A stretch of DNA of 64,000 bases. Origin: Rhizobium etli_C (lineage in GTDB: Bacteria > Pseudomonadota > Alphaproteobacteria > Rhizobiales > Rhizobiaceae). Below the pieces are notes generated by a model, which did not search any database, was not told the DNA's origin, and was given only the letters and a program-made list of their open reading frames with translations. Location: NCBI RefSeq assembly GCF_014198605.1, contig NZ_JACIHU010000001.1. The stretch is one strand, 5' to 3'. Position numbers and translations under genes: made by a program. Positions 1-8,676 of this stretch are shown in pieces; within the stretch, counting starts at the first letter, position 1; each line of letters starts with the position of its first letter.

Positions 1-52
1 CTGGCCGCGCTTACGAAGCGCGACCGAATGCGGCATATGTGGACGAGAAATC

Positions 53-358
53 TCAATGCGTCCAGGGCTGCGTGCGGGTATAGCGGAAATTATCCGGATA
101 GGCCACGACCTGGCGCGCCGGGTCCTTCGGGGCGATGACGCGATATTCGATACCGTTGCGCTGGGCATAGGCTTCGGCAAGCGCCTGCGTTTCGAAGGTG
201 AGTTTTACCTGCTGGCGCATATCGCCCGAGGAGGTGTAGCCCATGATCGGATCGATCTTGCGGGGTGACTCCTGATCGAATTCAAGCACCCAGAGATGGG
301 TCTTGGCCTTGCCGGACTGCATGGCGGTCTTAGCAGGACGATAGATCTTGGCAGGCAT
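53..358 (-). CDS. NDUFS4-like complex I accessory subunit (ETC complex I subunit conserved region)
   Basis: This 101-residue protein resembles the mitochondrial complex I accessory subunit NDUFS4, which sits on the peripheral arm of NADH:ubiquinone oxidoreductase near the NADH-oxidising module. Visible family signs are the short size, the opening MPAKIYRPAKTAMQSGK, a central THLWVLEFD stretch and the ending DNFRYTRTQPWTH. Alphaproteobacteria are the bacterial group known to carry this subunit. The ATG at 358 was chosen because a GGAG lies about 10 nt upstream; the frame is open back to 493, but that extension has no family character. No nuo genes are in the window, so it stands apart from the core complex I operon. 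Confidence 0.88.
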   Translation of the reverse strand: MPAKIYRPAKTAMQSGKAKTHLWVLEFDQESPRKIDPIMGYTSSGDMRQQVKLTFETQALAEAYAQRNGIEYRVIAPKDPARQVVAYPDNFRYTRTQPWTH

Positions 359-740
359 GACTGCGGCATCTCCGAATATGCGGGGACTGCGCCCGCCTTT
401 CATGGTCTCAATCCCGTCGCCGGGCCTCGCTTCGTCGCCAGGGATAACGCGAAGAGATGAATTTTGCTTATCCGCGAATCCCCGTTTTTTCAAGAAAAAA
501 GGCAGCGCGCGACGCCCGGCCCTCCCGCCTCGGTGATAAGGCGATCATACGGAAACGAGGATTTCGGCGAACGCCGCAGCCACGAATATTCCGCCAGGTG
601 TTCAGCCGCCGCTCAAAGCGCAGGAATTCCGGCCGAGTTGCGCAATATTACCGATCGTCTCATGTTGTGATCAAAACCCGATTGCCGCGGCCGGCCCCCG
701 GCATTATTTACAGCTTAATTAATTTCATGGATTTGCGCGC
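359..740. other. Intergenic stretch, about 380 bases
   Basis: It lies between the divergently placed NDUFS4-like gene and a small membrane ORF. Open frames cross it but have neither recognisable protein character nor good ribosome binding sites. It presumably holds the promoters of both neighbours. An AT-rich patch (about 700-725) precedes the small ORF. I see no RNA gene or repeat. Confidence 0.5.
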
Positions 741-854
741 ATGATGAGACGTTCGGCAGAGTTCAACGCCATTGTGATAGGAGCCGGCATCACCGCGTTC
801 TTCTATGTCGCCATCAGCTACGCCCAATATATCGGACTGCTCGGCCGCGGATAA
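741..854 (+). CDS. Small single-pass membrane protein (37 aa)
   Basis: An ATG-started frame encodes 37 residues: a short basic N-terminus (MMRRSAEF) followed by a hydrophobic helix over about residues 9-28 and a short polar tail ending GLLGRG. The charge pattern suggests the N-terminus stays in the cytoplasm. No Shine-Dalgarno is obvious; upstream is AT-rich sequence and a second ATG directly follows the first. I do not recognise a family. It is the only sensible coding candidate between the NDUFS4-like gene and tRNA-Pro, and it could be a chance frame. Confidence 0.4.
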   Translation: MMRRSAEFNAIVIGAGITAFFYVAISYAQYIGLLGRG

Positions 855-1018
855 GGCGGAACCGTGCCGACGTCCAATTGCGCCTTGCAGGCAAATTGGC
901 GGCCTTTCGAGATTTTCCGTATTGCATCCACAGGCCCGGTGAGAAATCTCCGCGCAGAGCCGGATTTATGGGTTGCGAGCGCGAAGTGAACCGTGTATTC
1001 CCCCTGCCAATCACGGCA

Positions 1019-1095
<77 letters not shown>

Positions 1096-1167
1096 TTCAA
1101 TATCTTGATATTCTCGAGTTTCCCGATAGCCGCGCAGCAGCCTGCGGGCGCATGAGCTTGCGCGCCG

Positions 1168-1650
1168 TCATTTCGCCTTTGTCGTCGTGGCGCTCATGAT
1201 CCTGTCGCCCACCTTGATCCCCAATTTGCCGACGATGCCGGCATTGAGTTCAACGACGTATTTCACCGGGCTCATCGAATCGATGATTTCGCGCGAATAG
1301 GGCGTTGCATTTTCCTTGATGTGGCGAATCGTGCCGGCATTGTCGGCAAAGAGCATGTCGAGCGGCAGAATGGTGTTTTCCATCCACATGGCGACCCGCC
1401 GCGGTTCGCCGAAATCGAAGATCATGCCGGCGTCGTCGGCCATCGTCTTGCGAAACATCAGTCCGTGGGCGCGCTGGTCGGCGGTCAGCGCGACCTCGAC
1501 GGTGAAATGCAGCGTCTTGCCGGCGGCCGTCTGGATGAGCAGCGGCTCCTTGTCGAACCGTATCGGCTCCTCAGCCAGAGCCGGCAGGGCAACCAAGAAA
1601 AAAAGCGCCGTGATGGCGCTTCTGATCGCATGAAGGACGAGGCCCCGCAT
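1168..1650 (-). CDS. DUF192 family exported protein
   Basis: A 160-residue protein with an N-terminal signal peptide (hydrophobic stretch about residues 10-25, likely cleavage after ALPALA), followed by a single DUF192 domain. Family marks are GLMFRKTMADDAGMIFDF, MWMENTILPLDMLF and the C-terminal VVELNAG patch. DUF192 proteins are small periplasmic proteins of unknown function. The start codon lies one base after the stop of the upstream cold-shock gene (TAAGATG), so the two are almost certainly co-transcribed and translationally coupled. Confidence 0.88.
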   Translation of the reverse strand: MRGLVLHAIRSAITALFFLVALPALAEEPIRFDKEPLLIQTAAGKTLHFTVEVALTADQRAHGLMFRKTMADDAGMIFDFGEPRRVAMWMENTILPLDMLFADNAGTIRHIKENATPYSREIIDSMSPVKYVVELNAGIVGKLGIKVGDRIMSATTTKAK

Positions 1651-1651
1651 C

Positions 1652-2230
1652 TTAGTGCGACCGGCTGGCCGGGCTCGGAATATCGGGGTGGATCTCTGCG
1701 GCCATCAGGCCCTTTTCGCCGTCGCCGAAGCGGACGAGAACCACCTGGCCGGGGCGCAGCTCGGTGAGGCCGAAACGGCGAAGCGTTTCCATATGCACGA
1801 AGATGTCTTCCGTGCCCTCGCCGCGCGTCAGGAAGCCGAAGCCCTTGGTGCGGTTGAACCACTTGACGAGCGCACGCTCGAGCCCGCTGGTGGCGGTGAC
1901 CTGCACATGGGTGCGGACCGGTGGCAGCTGCGAGGGATGAACCGCGGTCGATTGATCCATCGAAAGGATCTTGAAAGCCTGGTAGCCGCGCTCGCGGCGC
2001 TGGATGAGGGCAACGATGCGCGTTCCCTCCAGGATCGTCTGGTAACCGTCGCGGCGCAAGCAGGTCACGTGCAGGAGAACATCCTGCATGCCATTGTCCG
2101 GCACGATGAAGCCGAAGCCCTTGGCGACGTCGAACCACTTGACGACCCCGGTGATTTCAACAAGATCGACCGTCTCTGACGACAGCTCGTCGAGATCGGT
2201 GTATTCGTTCGATGAAATCCTATCAGCCAT
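1652..2230 (-). CDS. Tandem cold-shock domain protein
   Basis: A 192-residue protein with two CspA-type cold-shock domains: the first at about residues 25-92 (VVKWFDVAKGFGFIV with RNP2-like VLLHV), the second at about 116-185 (LVKWFNRTKGFGFLT with IFVHM). Both keep the aromatic residues that stack on single-stranded nucleic acid, so RNA or ssDNA binding is expected. Single-domain Csp proteins are about 70 residues, so this is the double-domain form known in alphaproteobacteria. It heads a two-gene unit with the DUF192 gene. Two CtrA-box-like sequences lie 39-76 bases upstream of its start. Confidence 0.92.
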   Translation of the reverse strand: MADRISSNEYTDLDELSSETVDLVEITGVVKWFDVAKGFGFIVPDNGMQDVLLHVTCLRRDGYQTILEGTRIVALIQRRERGYQAFKILSMDQSTAVHPSQLPPVRTHVQVTATSGLERALVKWFNRTKGFGFLTRGEGTEDIFVHMETLRRFGLTELRPGQVVLVRFGDGEKGLMAAEIHPDIPSPASRSH

Positions 2231-2268
2231 AGTCGCCAGCCCCTCGAATACGCGTCACACTGTTACGG

Positions 2269-2306
2269 TTAACTGATTCTTGAAATCAAGATTAACATCT
2301 TGGTAA
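2269..2306. promoter_or_regulatory. Two CtrA-box-like sites upstream of the cold-shock gene
   Basis: TTAA-N7-TTGA occurs at 2269-2283 and TTAA-N7-GTAA at 2292-2306. Each has seven of eight bases of the CtrA consensus TTAA-N7-TTAA. They lie between the divergent cold-shock gene and gloA. Binding is inferred from pattern only, and AT-rich promoters give such matches by chance. Confidence 0.3.
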
Positions 2307-2425
2307 CGGATAAGCGCAAGTCCTAGTTTTCGGTTATTCCCAGCTGCACATTTTATCATGTTGACTTGCCCGAAGCTGACCACGGCTTGCCGTTAAGGGC
2401 CAGCCCCAATAAAGGAGTAGATAGA

Positions 2426-2866
2426 ATGCGTTATCTTCATACGATGGTTCGAGTCAGAGACCTGGACGCTTCGCTTGCCTTTTATACCACCCTGTTCGGG
2501 CTGGAAGAGATACGCCGCCACGAAAACGAGAAGGGCCGTTTCACCCTGGTTTTCCTGGCTGCCCGCGACGATCTCGAGCGTGCGCGCAGCGAAAAAGCGC
2601 CCTGCCTCGAGCTTACCTACAACTGGGATACAGAGGATTACAGCGGCGGACGCAACTTCGGCCATCTCGCCTATGAAGTCGACGACATCTATGCAATCTG
2701 CCAGAAGCTGATGGACAACGGCATCACCATCAACCGGCCGCCGCGCGACGGCAACATGGCCTTCGTGCGCTCGCCCGACGGCATCTCGATCGAAATCCTG
2801 CAGAAGGGAAGCCCGCTTCCCGCCGCCGAACCCTGGGCTTCCATGGGCAATACCGGCGCCTGGTAA
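2426..2866 (+). CDS. gloA: Lactoylglutathione lyase (glyoxalase I)
   Basis: A 146-residue VOC-fold enzyme that converts the methylglyoxal-glutathione hemithioacetal to S-lactoylglutathione. It begins MRYLHTMVRVRDLDASLAFY, the classic glyoxalase I opening containing the first metal-binding His. ELTYNWD and the later FGHLAYEVDD and ISIEILQKG segments supply the remaining His and Glu ligands. The length fits the E. coli-type single-domain enzyme. The ATG at 2426 follows AAAGGAG at 2411-2417; an in-frame extension to 2366 has no such signal. A terminator-like hairpin follows the gene. Confidence 0.95.
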   Translation: MRYLHTMVRVRDLDASLAFYTTLFGLEEIRRHENEKGRFTLVFLAARDDLERARSEKAPCLELTYNWDTEDYSGGRNFGHLAYEVDDIYAICQKLMDNGITINRPPRDGNMAFVRSPDGISIEILQKGSPLPAAEPWASMGNTGAW

Positions 2867-2875
2867 GGGTTTTCG

Positions 2876-2906
2876 CCGCAAGGCTTTTGCGAAGCTTGCG
2901 GCTTTT
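2876..2906 (+). terminator. Probable terminator of gloA
   Basis: CCGCAAG (2876-2882) pairs with CTTGCGG (2895-2901), followed by CTTTT. The 12-nt loop and short T run make it a moderate rather than a strong intrinsic terminator. It begins about 10 bases after the gloA stop. Confidence 0.5.
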
Positions 2907-3032
2907 GCGATTTCGGATCCGGCCGGCGCCTTGGCGCTTGCCGCGACCCGGCCCTGCAGGCAAGCTCCAGCCGACTCGACGCGGAAGATTGCGATTTTCG
3001 GCCGTTTTCCGCATCAACTGGAGACTGGTTGC

Positions 3033-4109
3033 TTGCCTAACAATGAGATGCGGATGCCTGTAACGGGCGCTTTGCTGATCGCCACCTCGATGCTGGCGCT
3101 GTCTGGCTGCGCGTCGAACAAGAAGGCGCTCGATTCAGCCGCCGCGATTCCGGTGGTTCCGGCAACGGCGGCCGGAGCGCCCCAGCTTGCCGCGACAGCG
3201 CCCGCGAAATCTGCGCCGCGCTCGGTCTATACCGACCCCCGGCTCGTCAATGTCTCCGGCGCCCAGGCCGCGCCCCAGGGCGTGGCAGTGGATCCGAATG
3301 CCGCCGTCCCGCCGGCCGATCCGGCAATGGCAGCGCCTGCCAATATCGGCGGGCTGGTCATGCAGTCGACACGGATCAACGCGCAGGCGATGAGCATCTT
3401 TTCGGATCACCAGCCGCTGCCGCAAAACAACAGCACGTCCACCATCATCCAGCCGCAAGCCTATGCGCCGACGGAAGGCGTGGCACCGACAAGAAGCAGC
3501 GTGTACAGCCAGCCTACCGTGCCCGCACAGCCGGCGGCGCCGGTGCTGCCGCAGCAATCCTCGCAGAACTCCGGCACGCAACCTCTGCCCGTGCAAACCG
3601 CCTCGGTGGCGACAGGCGGCATTCCGACCTCGACGACGAACGCGCTCTACAGCGCGCCGAAGCAGAACCTGCTCGGCAGCCTCTCCGGCCTCCTGCACAA
3701 GGCCGCCCTGCCCGGCATGACGCGTGTCGCGCCGAACGGGCTGCATGTCCAGAACGATCATGTCGAGGTCGGCTGCTTCAAGCCCGACCTGTTGAAAGTG
3801 ATCAAAACGGTCGAAAACCACTTCGGACGACCCGTCATCGTCACCTCAGGCTATCGCGACGAAGAGCATAACCGCCTGGTCGGCGGCGCTGACGAATCGA
3901 TGCACAAGAGCTGCGAGGCCGCCGACATCCAGATAGACGGCGTGTCGAAATGGGATATCGCTGCCTATATCCGCTCCTTGCCGGATCGCGGCGGCGTGGG
4001 TACCTACTGCCACACGGATTCCGTCCATCTCGATACCGGCAAGAGCCGCGACTGGAACTGGGGCTGCGGCGGCAAACGCGCGCCCATAACGACCGCCAAA
4101 GCGATCTAA
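3033..4109 (+). CDS. M15-type peptidase-like lipoprotein (DUF882/peptidase M15A)
   Basis: About 358 residues. The N-terminus carries a lipoprotein signal with lipobox LSGC near residue 25. Residues about 30-240 are Ala/Pro/Gln-rich low complexity, and a C-terminal M15A-like domain follows. That domain shows VIVTSGYRDEEHNRLVGG, a zinc-site motif ESMHKSCEAADIQIDG and a second one YCHTDSVHLD, as in enzymes trimming peptidoglycan peptides. The family motif SxHxxGxAxD has Cys instead of Gly here. A TTG at 3033 with GGAG nine bases upstream is the best start; ATG at 3048 or 3054 would also keep the lipobox. Expected location is the periplasmic face of an envelope membrane. Confidence 0.85.
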   Translation: MPNNEMRMPVTGALLIATSMLALSGCASNKKALDSAAAIPVVPATAAGAPQLAATAPAKSAPRSVYTDPRLVNVSGAQAAPQGVAVDPNAAVPPADPAMAAPANIGGLVMQSTRINAQAMSIFSDHQPLPQNNSTSTIIQPQAYAPTEGVAPTRSSVYSQPTVPAQPAAPVLPQQSSQNSGTQPLPVQTASVATGGIPTSTTNALYSAPKQNLLGSLSGLLHKAALPGMTRVAPNGLHVQNDHVEVGCFKPDLLKVIKTVENHFGRPVIVTSGYRDEEHNRLVGGADESMHKSCEAADIQIDGVSKWDIAAYIRSLPDRGGVGTYCHTDSVHLDTGKSRDWNWGCGGKRAPITTAKAI

Positions 4110-4259
4110 TATCTACTGTTTGGAATGGCATCACGTTACGTCAGCCTGAATTGCCGCGCTTCCGGCAAGCCATACAAGCCGTTGATTCGGCAGCGGTAAT
4201 CTCCCATGCTTGAGCCGCGAAAATATCTGTCATTTTTTTGAAGAAAATCGAATTTGCCG

Positions 4260-4288
4260 CTTGCGGCTTTTGAAGGTGCTGACTATAA
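4260..4288 (+). promoter_or_regulatory. Promoter of tRNA-Glu copy 1
   Basis: CTTGCG at 4260-4265 and CTATAA at 4283-4288 are separated by 17 bases, matching the alphaproteobacterial sigma-70 pattern CTTGAC-N17-CTATAT. The expected start of transcription, around 4295, lies about 13 bases before the mature tRNA. A GC-rich GGGCGCC follows the -10, as in stringently controlled stable RNA promoters. Confidence 0.65.
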
Positions 4289-4307
4289 GGGCGCCACCAC
4301 GAAGGAA

Positions 4308-4382
4308 GCGCCCTTCGTCTATCGGTTAGGACACCAGATTTTCATTCTGGGAAGAGGGGTTCGACTCCCCTAGGGCGTGCCA
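4308..4382 (+). tRNA. tRNA-Glu (anticodon TTC), copy 1
   Basis: A 75-nt cloverleaf with encoded CCA. Acceptor GCGCCCT pairs with AGGGCGT (one G-U). The stem CCAGA/TCTGG closes the loop TTTTCAT with anticodon TTC. The T-arm is GGGGTTCGACTCCCC. It is identical to the gene at 4832-4906. Confidence 0.97.
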
Positions 4383-4456
4383 TTCTCCTCCACATTGAAG
4401 TCAACGCATCCGCTTGCAGAAGCCGGCATGCGCTCCTATTTTAGCAAAGCCGGCCT

Positions 4457-4531
4457 GCGCCCTTCGTCTATCGGTTAGGACGACAGATTCTCATTCTGTA
4501 AAGAGGGGTTCGACTCCCCTAGGGCGTACCA
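4457..4531 (+). tRNA. tRNA-Glu (anticodon CTC)
   Basis: A 75-nt cloverleaf with encoded CCA. Acceptor and T-arm match the neighbouring TTC genes, but the anticodon stem is ACAGA/TCTGT and the loop is TTCTCAT, giving CTC. The discriminator is A rather than G. It lies 74 bases after copy 1 without the duplicated promoter, so it may be read from that promoter or from its own. Confidence 0.96.
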
Positions 4532-4783
4532 CGTTTGGGCTATAGCTTGCCTTTGACGAAGGCGCGCCGAAGCAAATCTGATCATCGAGAAGGCGACCGC
4601 TCGCGGCAGTCATGGCGGCAAACAGCTCTCTTGAGACGTTGCGCAGAGCCCTGTAAAGGCGCTGGGCGTGCCGCCCAAATGATCCGCCGGGCTTGGATTC
4701 TCCCGGTCCGCCATACCGTTCGCGACGTTTTTCCACAGCCGCAAAAAAATCGGCGAAAACGATGATTTTTTCGCGCCTTGGCG

Positions 4784-4812
4784 CTTGCGGCTTTTGAAGG
4801 TGCTGACTATAA
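4784..4812 (+). promoter_or_regulatory. Promoter of tRNA-Glu copy 2
   Basis: The same CTTGCG-N17-CTATAA as in copy 1 (-35 at 4784-4789, -10 at 4807-4812), carried along in the duplication. Confidence 0.65.
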
Positions 4813-4831
4813 GGGCGCCACCACGAAGGAA

Positions 4832-4906
4832 GCGCCCTTCGTCTATCGGTTAGGACACCAGATTTTCATTCTGGGAAGAGGGGTTCGACTCCCCTAGGGC
4901 GTGCCA
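4832..4906 (+). tRNA. tRNA-Glu (anticodon TTC), copy 2
   Basis: Identical to the tRNA at 4308-4382, including the encoded CCA. It ends 47 bases before the convergent recJ stop. Confidence 0.97.
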
Positions 4907-4953
4907 CTTTCTTCCCTTCGAATTCCTCATCATCAGCCTTTTTGCGCGGCCTT

Positions 4954-6756
4954 CTATTTTGCCGGCGCGGCATCGCAGACGCGCAGTTGGATGCGGCGGG
5001 CGCCCTGGTAATGATCGGCGCCGAGCGTACCCGCCACATGCAGGCTGGCGCCGCGTGAATTGACGAGAAGATTGCCGAGCGCCGTATCGGCGGCGCGGAA
5101 GGCGATGCCATCGAGCCGCGATCCGTCCATTGCCTCCAGCGTCACCTTGACATGTTTCTCTCCGACCAGGCGCGCGTCGCGCACGCGGTGCGCCGGCACG
5201 GCAAAGAGCGGCTGGGCGTGGCCGGAGCCATAAGGACCGGCGGCCTCCAGGCGGTCGATGAGTTCGAGCGTGGCGCCGCTGGCGCCGATCGCCCCGTCGA
5301 TCTTCAGCGTCTCGTTGGCGACGAGGTTCGCCACCGTCCTTGCCGCCTTTTCGGTGAAGAAGGTTCTGAGCCTGCCGAGATCGGCGCGCTCGACGGTCAG
5401 CCCCGCGGCCATGGCGTGGCCGCCGCCCTTGACGAGCAGCCCCTCGTCGACCGCCGCCCGCACCATTCTGCCCATGTCGAAGCCGTTAATGGAGCGGCCC
5501 GAGCCGGTGCCGCGGCCGGAGGGATCGAAGGCGATCGCGAAGGCCGGCCGTTTGAACTTTTCCTTCAGTCGCGCCGCGATCAGCCCGACGATGCCGGGAT
5601 GCCATTTCTCGTGGGCGGTGACGATGACGGAGGCGCCCTCGCCGTCGCCATATTCGGCGAGCGCCTCGGCTTCCGCCTCCTGCAGCATCATGGCCTCCAT
5701 AGCCTGGCGCTCGCGATTGAGCTCGTCGAGGCGCTGGGCGATCATTTCAGCCTCACCGGCATCGTCGAGCGTCAACAGGCGGCTTCCGAGGGCGGCATCG
5801 CCGATTCGTCCGCCGGCATTGATGCGCGGGCCGATCAGGAAGCCGAAATGATAGGGTGTCACCGGGCCGGCGAGCCCGGCCTTGCGGAAGAGTGCGGCAA
5901 GCCCGGCATTGCTCTGGTGGCGGGCGGCGACCAGCCCCTTCACCACATAGGCGCGGTTGAGCCCCTTCAGCGGCACGACATCGCAGACCGTGGCAAGGGC
6001 TACAATATCCAGCCATTGCAACAGGTCGATGGCCAGGATGCGCTTGTTGCCGGCCTCGCGCAGCAGCCTCAGCGTTGCCACCAGCACCATGAAGACGACG
6101 CCGGCCGCGCACAGATGCCCCTGCCCCGAGAGATCGTCTTCGCGGTTCGGATTGACCAGCGCATGGCAGGGCGGCAGCTCATGTGTCACCTGGTGGTGAT
6201 CGATAACCACGACATCGATATTGCGCGCGGCAGCCGCCGCAAGCGCTTCGTGACTGGTGGAGCCGCAATCGACGGTGACGATCAGCCTGGCGCCATTGTC
6301 GATCAGCTGGTTGATCGCCGCCGGATTGGGGCCGTAACCTTCAAAGATCCGGTCGGGAATGTAGATGTTCGCCTTGACGCCGAAATGGCTGAGAAAGCGG
6401 AACATCAGCGCCGATGAAGCCGCGCCGTCGACGTCGTAGTCGCCGAAAATCGCCACGCTCTCGCCGTTCTCGATCGCGCGCATGAGTCGGATCGCCGCCT
6501 TCTCGCAGTCGGTCAGCGTGTGGGGATCGGGCATCAGGCTGCGGATCGTCGGATCGAGAAATTCGATCGCCTCGTCCACCGGGACGCCGCGTCCGGCGAG
6601 AACGCGAGCGATCAGATCCGGTAGCCCGTGAACCTGCGACATGGCGAGCGCCCGATTCTGACCAGCCTGGTCGAGCCGCGCAACCCAGCGATTGTCGAGC
6701 GCGGATTTCTCCACGCCGAGAAACGCGCGCTGTACCGGATCGACGAGATCTGCCAT
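4954..6756 (-). CDS. recJ: Single-stranded-DNA-specific exonuclease RecJ
   Basis: A 600-residue 5'-3' ssDNA exonuclease acting in recombination and mismatch repair. DHH-family motifs are clear: FGDYDVDG near residue 105, TVDCGS near 162, VVIDHH near 185, and the DHHA1 signature VKGGGHAMAAG in the second half, followed by an OB-like C-terminus. Length is normal for the family. ATG at 6756 has GGAG seven bases upstream; an in-frame ATG at 6777 has no ribosome binding site. The gene is convergent with the tRNA-Glu cluster. Confidence 0.95.
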   Translation of the reverse strand: MADLVDPVQRAFLGVEKSALDNRWVARLDQAGQNRALAMSQVHGLPDLIARVLAGRGVPVDEAIEFLDPTIRSLMPDPHTLTDCEKAAIRLMRAIENGESVAIFGDYDVDGAASSALMFRFLSHFGVKANIYIPDRIFEGYGPNPAAINQLIDNGARLIVTVDCGSTSHEALAAAAARNIDVVVIDHHQVTHELPPCHALVNPNREDDLSGQGHLCAAGVVFMVLVATLRLLREAGNKRILAIDLLQWLDIVALATVCDVVPLKGLNRAYVVKGLVAARHQSNAGLAALFRKAGLAGPVTPYHFGFLIGPRINAGGRIGDAALGSRLLTLDDAGEAEMIAQRLDELNRERQAMEAMMLQEAEAEALAEYGDGEGASVIVTAHEKWHPGIVGLIAARLKEKFKRPAFAIAFDPSGRGTGSGRSINGFDMGRMVRAAVDEGLLVKGGGHAMAAGLTVERADLGRLRTFFTEKAARTVANLVANETLKIDGAIGASGATLELIDRLEAAGPYGSGHAQPLFAVPAHRVRDARLVGEKHVKVTLEAMDGSRLDGIAFRAADTALGNLLVNSRGASLHVAGTLGADHYQGARRIQLRVCDAAPAK

Positions 6757-6836
6757 GCCAAACTCCGCTGATGTCATCTGTTCTTTCTACAGGAGCAGCG
6801 GAGATAACATAGCGATGGGCTTGCAGACACGGATTT

Positions 6837-7082
6837 TTACCAGAAGATCGCCCAGACGATCATGGCGACGCCGCCGATTTGCACCAGCAGGAACGAAAAG
6901 AGCGTCAGCAGAATGGCCCAGTTGCGGCCTTCGGTGTTTTCCTCGCCGTCAACGTCATCGGGAATCTCCTCGCGAATGCCGCGATGGACCGGCTTGAGAA
7001 CTTCCTCAGGCACATCAGGACGGTTTGGCGGCACCTCGCTCGGGCAGCCATAGCCCTTCCCGGCATGGCTGTCCTTGCTCAT
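6837..7082 (-). CDS. Small membrane protein, unknown function
   Basis: An 81-residue protein with an acidic, proline-rich soluble N-terminus (about residues 1-55, including PEEVLKPVHRGIREEIPDD) and one C-terminal transmembrane helix (about residues 58-80, LLTLFSFLLVQIGGVAMIVWAIFW). ATG at 7082 has GGAG six bases upstream and is preferred over the ATG at 7094. I do not recognise a family. It lies 80 bases upstream of recJ on the same strand and may be co-transcribed. Confidence 0.72.
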   Translation of the reverse strand: MSKDSHAGKGYGCPSEVPPNRPDVPEEVLKPVHRGIREEIPDDVDGEENTEGRNWAILLTLFSFLLVQIGGVAMIVWAIFW

Positions 7083-7206
7083 GAAATTCTCCACGCCGAC
7101 GACTCACCATCTATGGTTTTATTTATATCAATATTTGCGCATTTGTTAATATAGACTTCCGTACGGGCGGGTTACACGATCAACAAAAAAACCACCCTGC
7201 CATCGT

Positions 7207-7250
7207 GAACTGACCCGCGAAAGTTGATGTCCAACTTCGCGGGTCAGTTC
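7207..7250. repeat. Long inverted repeat downstream of hom
   Basis: GAACTGACCCGCGAA (7207-7221) is perfectly complementary to TTCGCGGGTCAGTTC (7236-7250). After a one-base bulge, GTTG (7223-7226) pairs with CAAC (7232-7235), leaving a 5-nt loop. This 19-bp hairpin follows the hom stop by about 40 bases on the minus strand. A run of seven T on that strand (7185-7191) lies 15 bases beyond the stem, too far for a classical intrinsic terminator. Confidence 0.75.
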
Positions 7251-7289
7251 AGGACGACAGGGCGGCTCATGTTCCCGGACGGGAAAGAA

Positions 7290-8615
<1,326 letters not shown>

Positions 8616-8676
8616 GGATCGATCCTGAAATGTCTGTGTGGCGGCAGCCGCGAAAAGCGGCTGCCGAGAGTTGAGA

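Larger units (their letters stand above)
4258..4382 (+). repeat. 125-bp direct repeat, copy 1 (promoter plus tRNA-Glu)
   Basis: Identical by eye to 4782-4906, 524 bases downstream. The repeat starts at CGCTTGCGG, includes the promoter and upstream leader, and ends exactly at the CCA of the tRNA. Sequences outside diverge at once, so the duplicated unit is a complete expression cassette for tRNA-Glu(TTC). Confidence 0.95.
4782..4906 (+). repeat. 125-bp direct repeat, copy 2 (promoter plus tRNA-Glu)
   Basis: Second copy of the 4258-4382 unit, with no mismatch that I can see. The region between the copies holds the CTC tRNA and about 250 bases without a recognisable gene (4532-4781). Confidence 0.95.

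Noticed and set aside
1..52. Start of the window before the NDUFS4-like gene
   Set aside because: No gene, RNA or hairpin could be supported in these 52 bases.
4258..4906. Repeated tRNA units read as a possible CRISPR-like array
   Set aside because: The repeats are complete tRNA-Glu genes with a promoter and are spaced by a different tRNA.
5152..6417. A 421-codon open frame on the plus strand opposite recJ
   Set aside because: It is fully antisense to a clear recJ, has unnatural composition, and reflects the high GC content.
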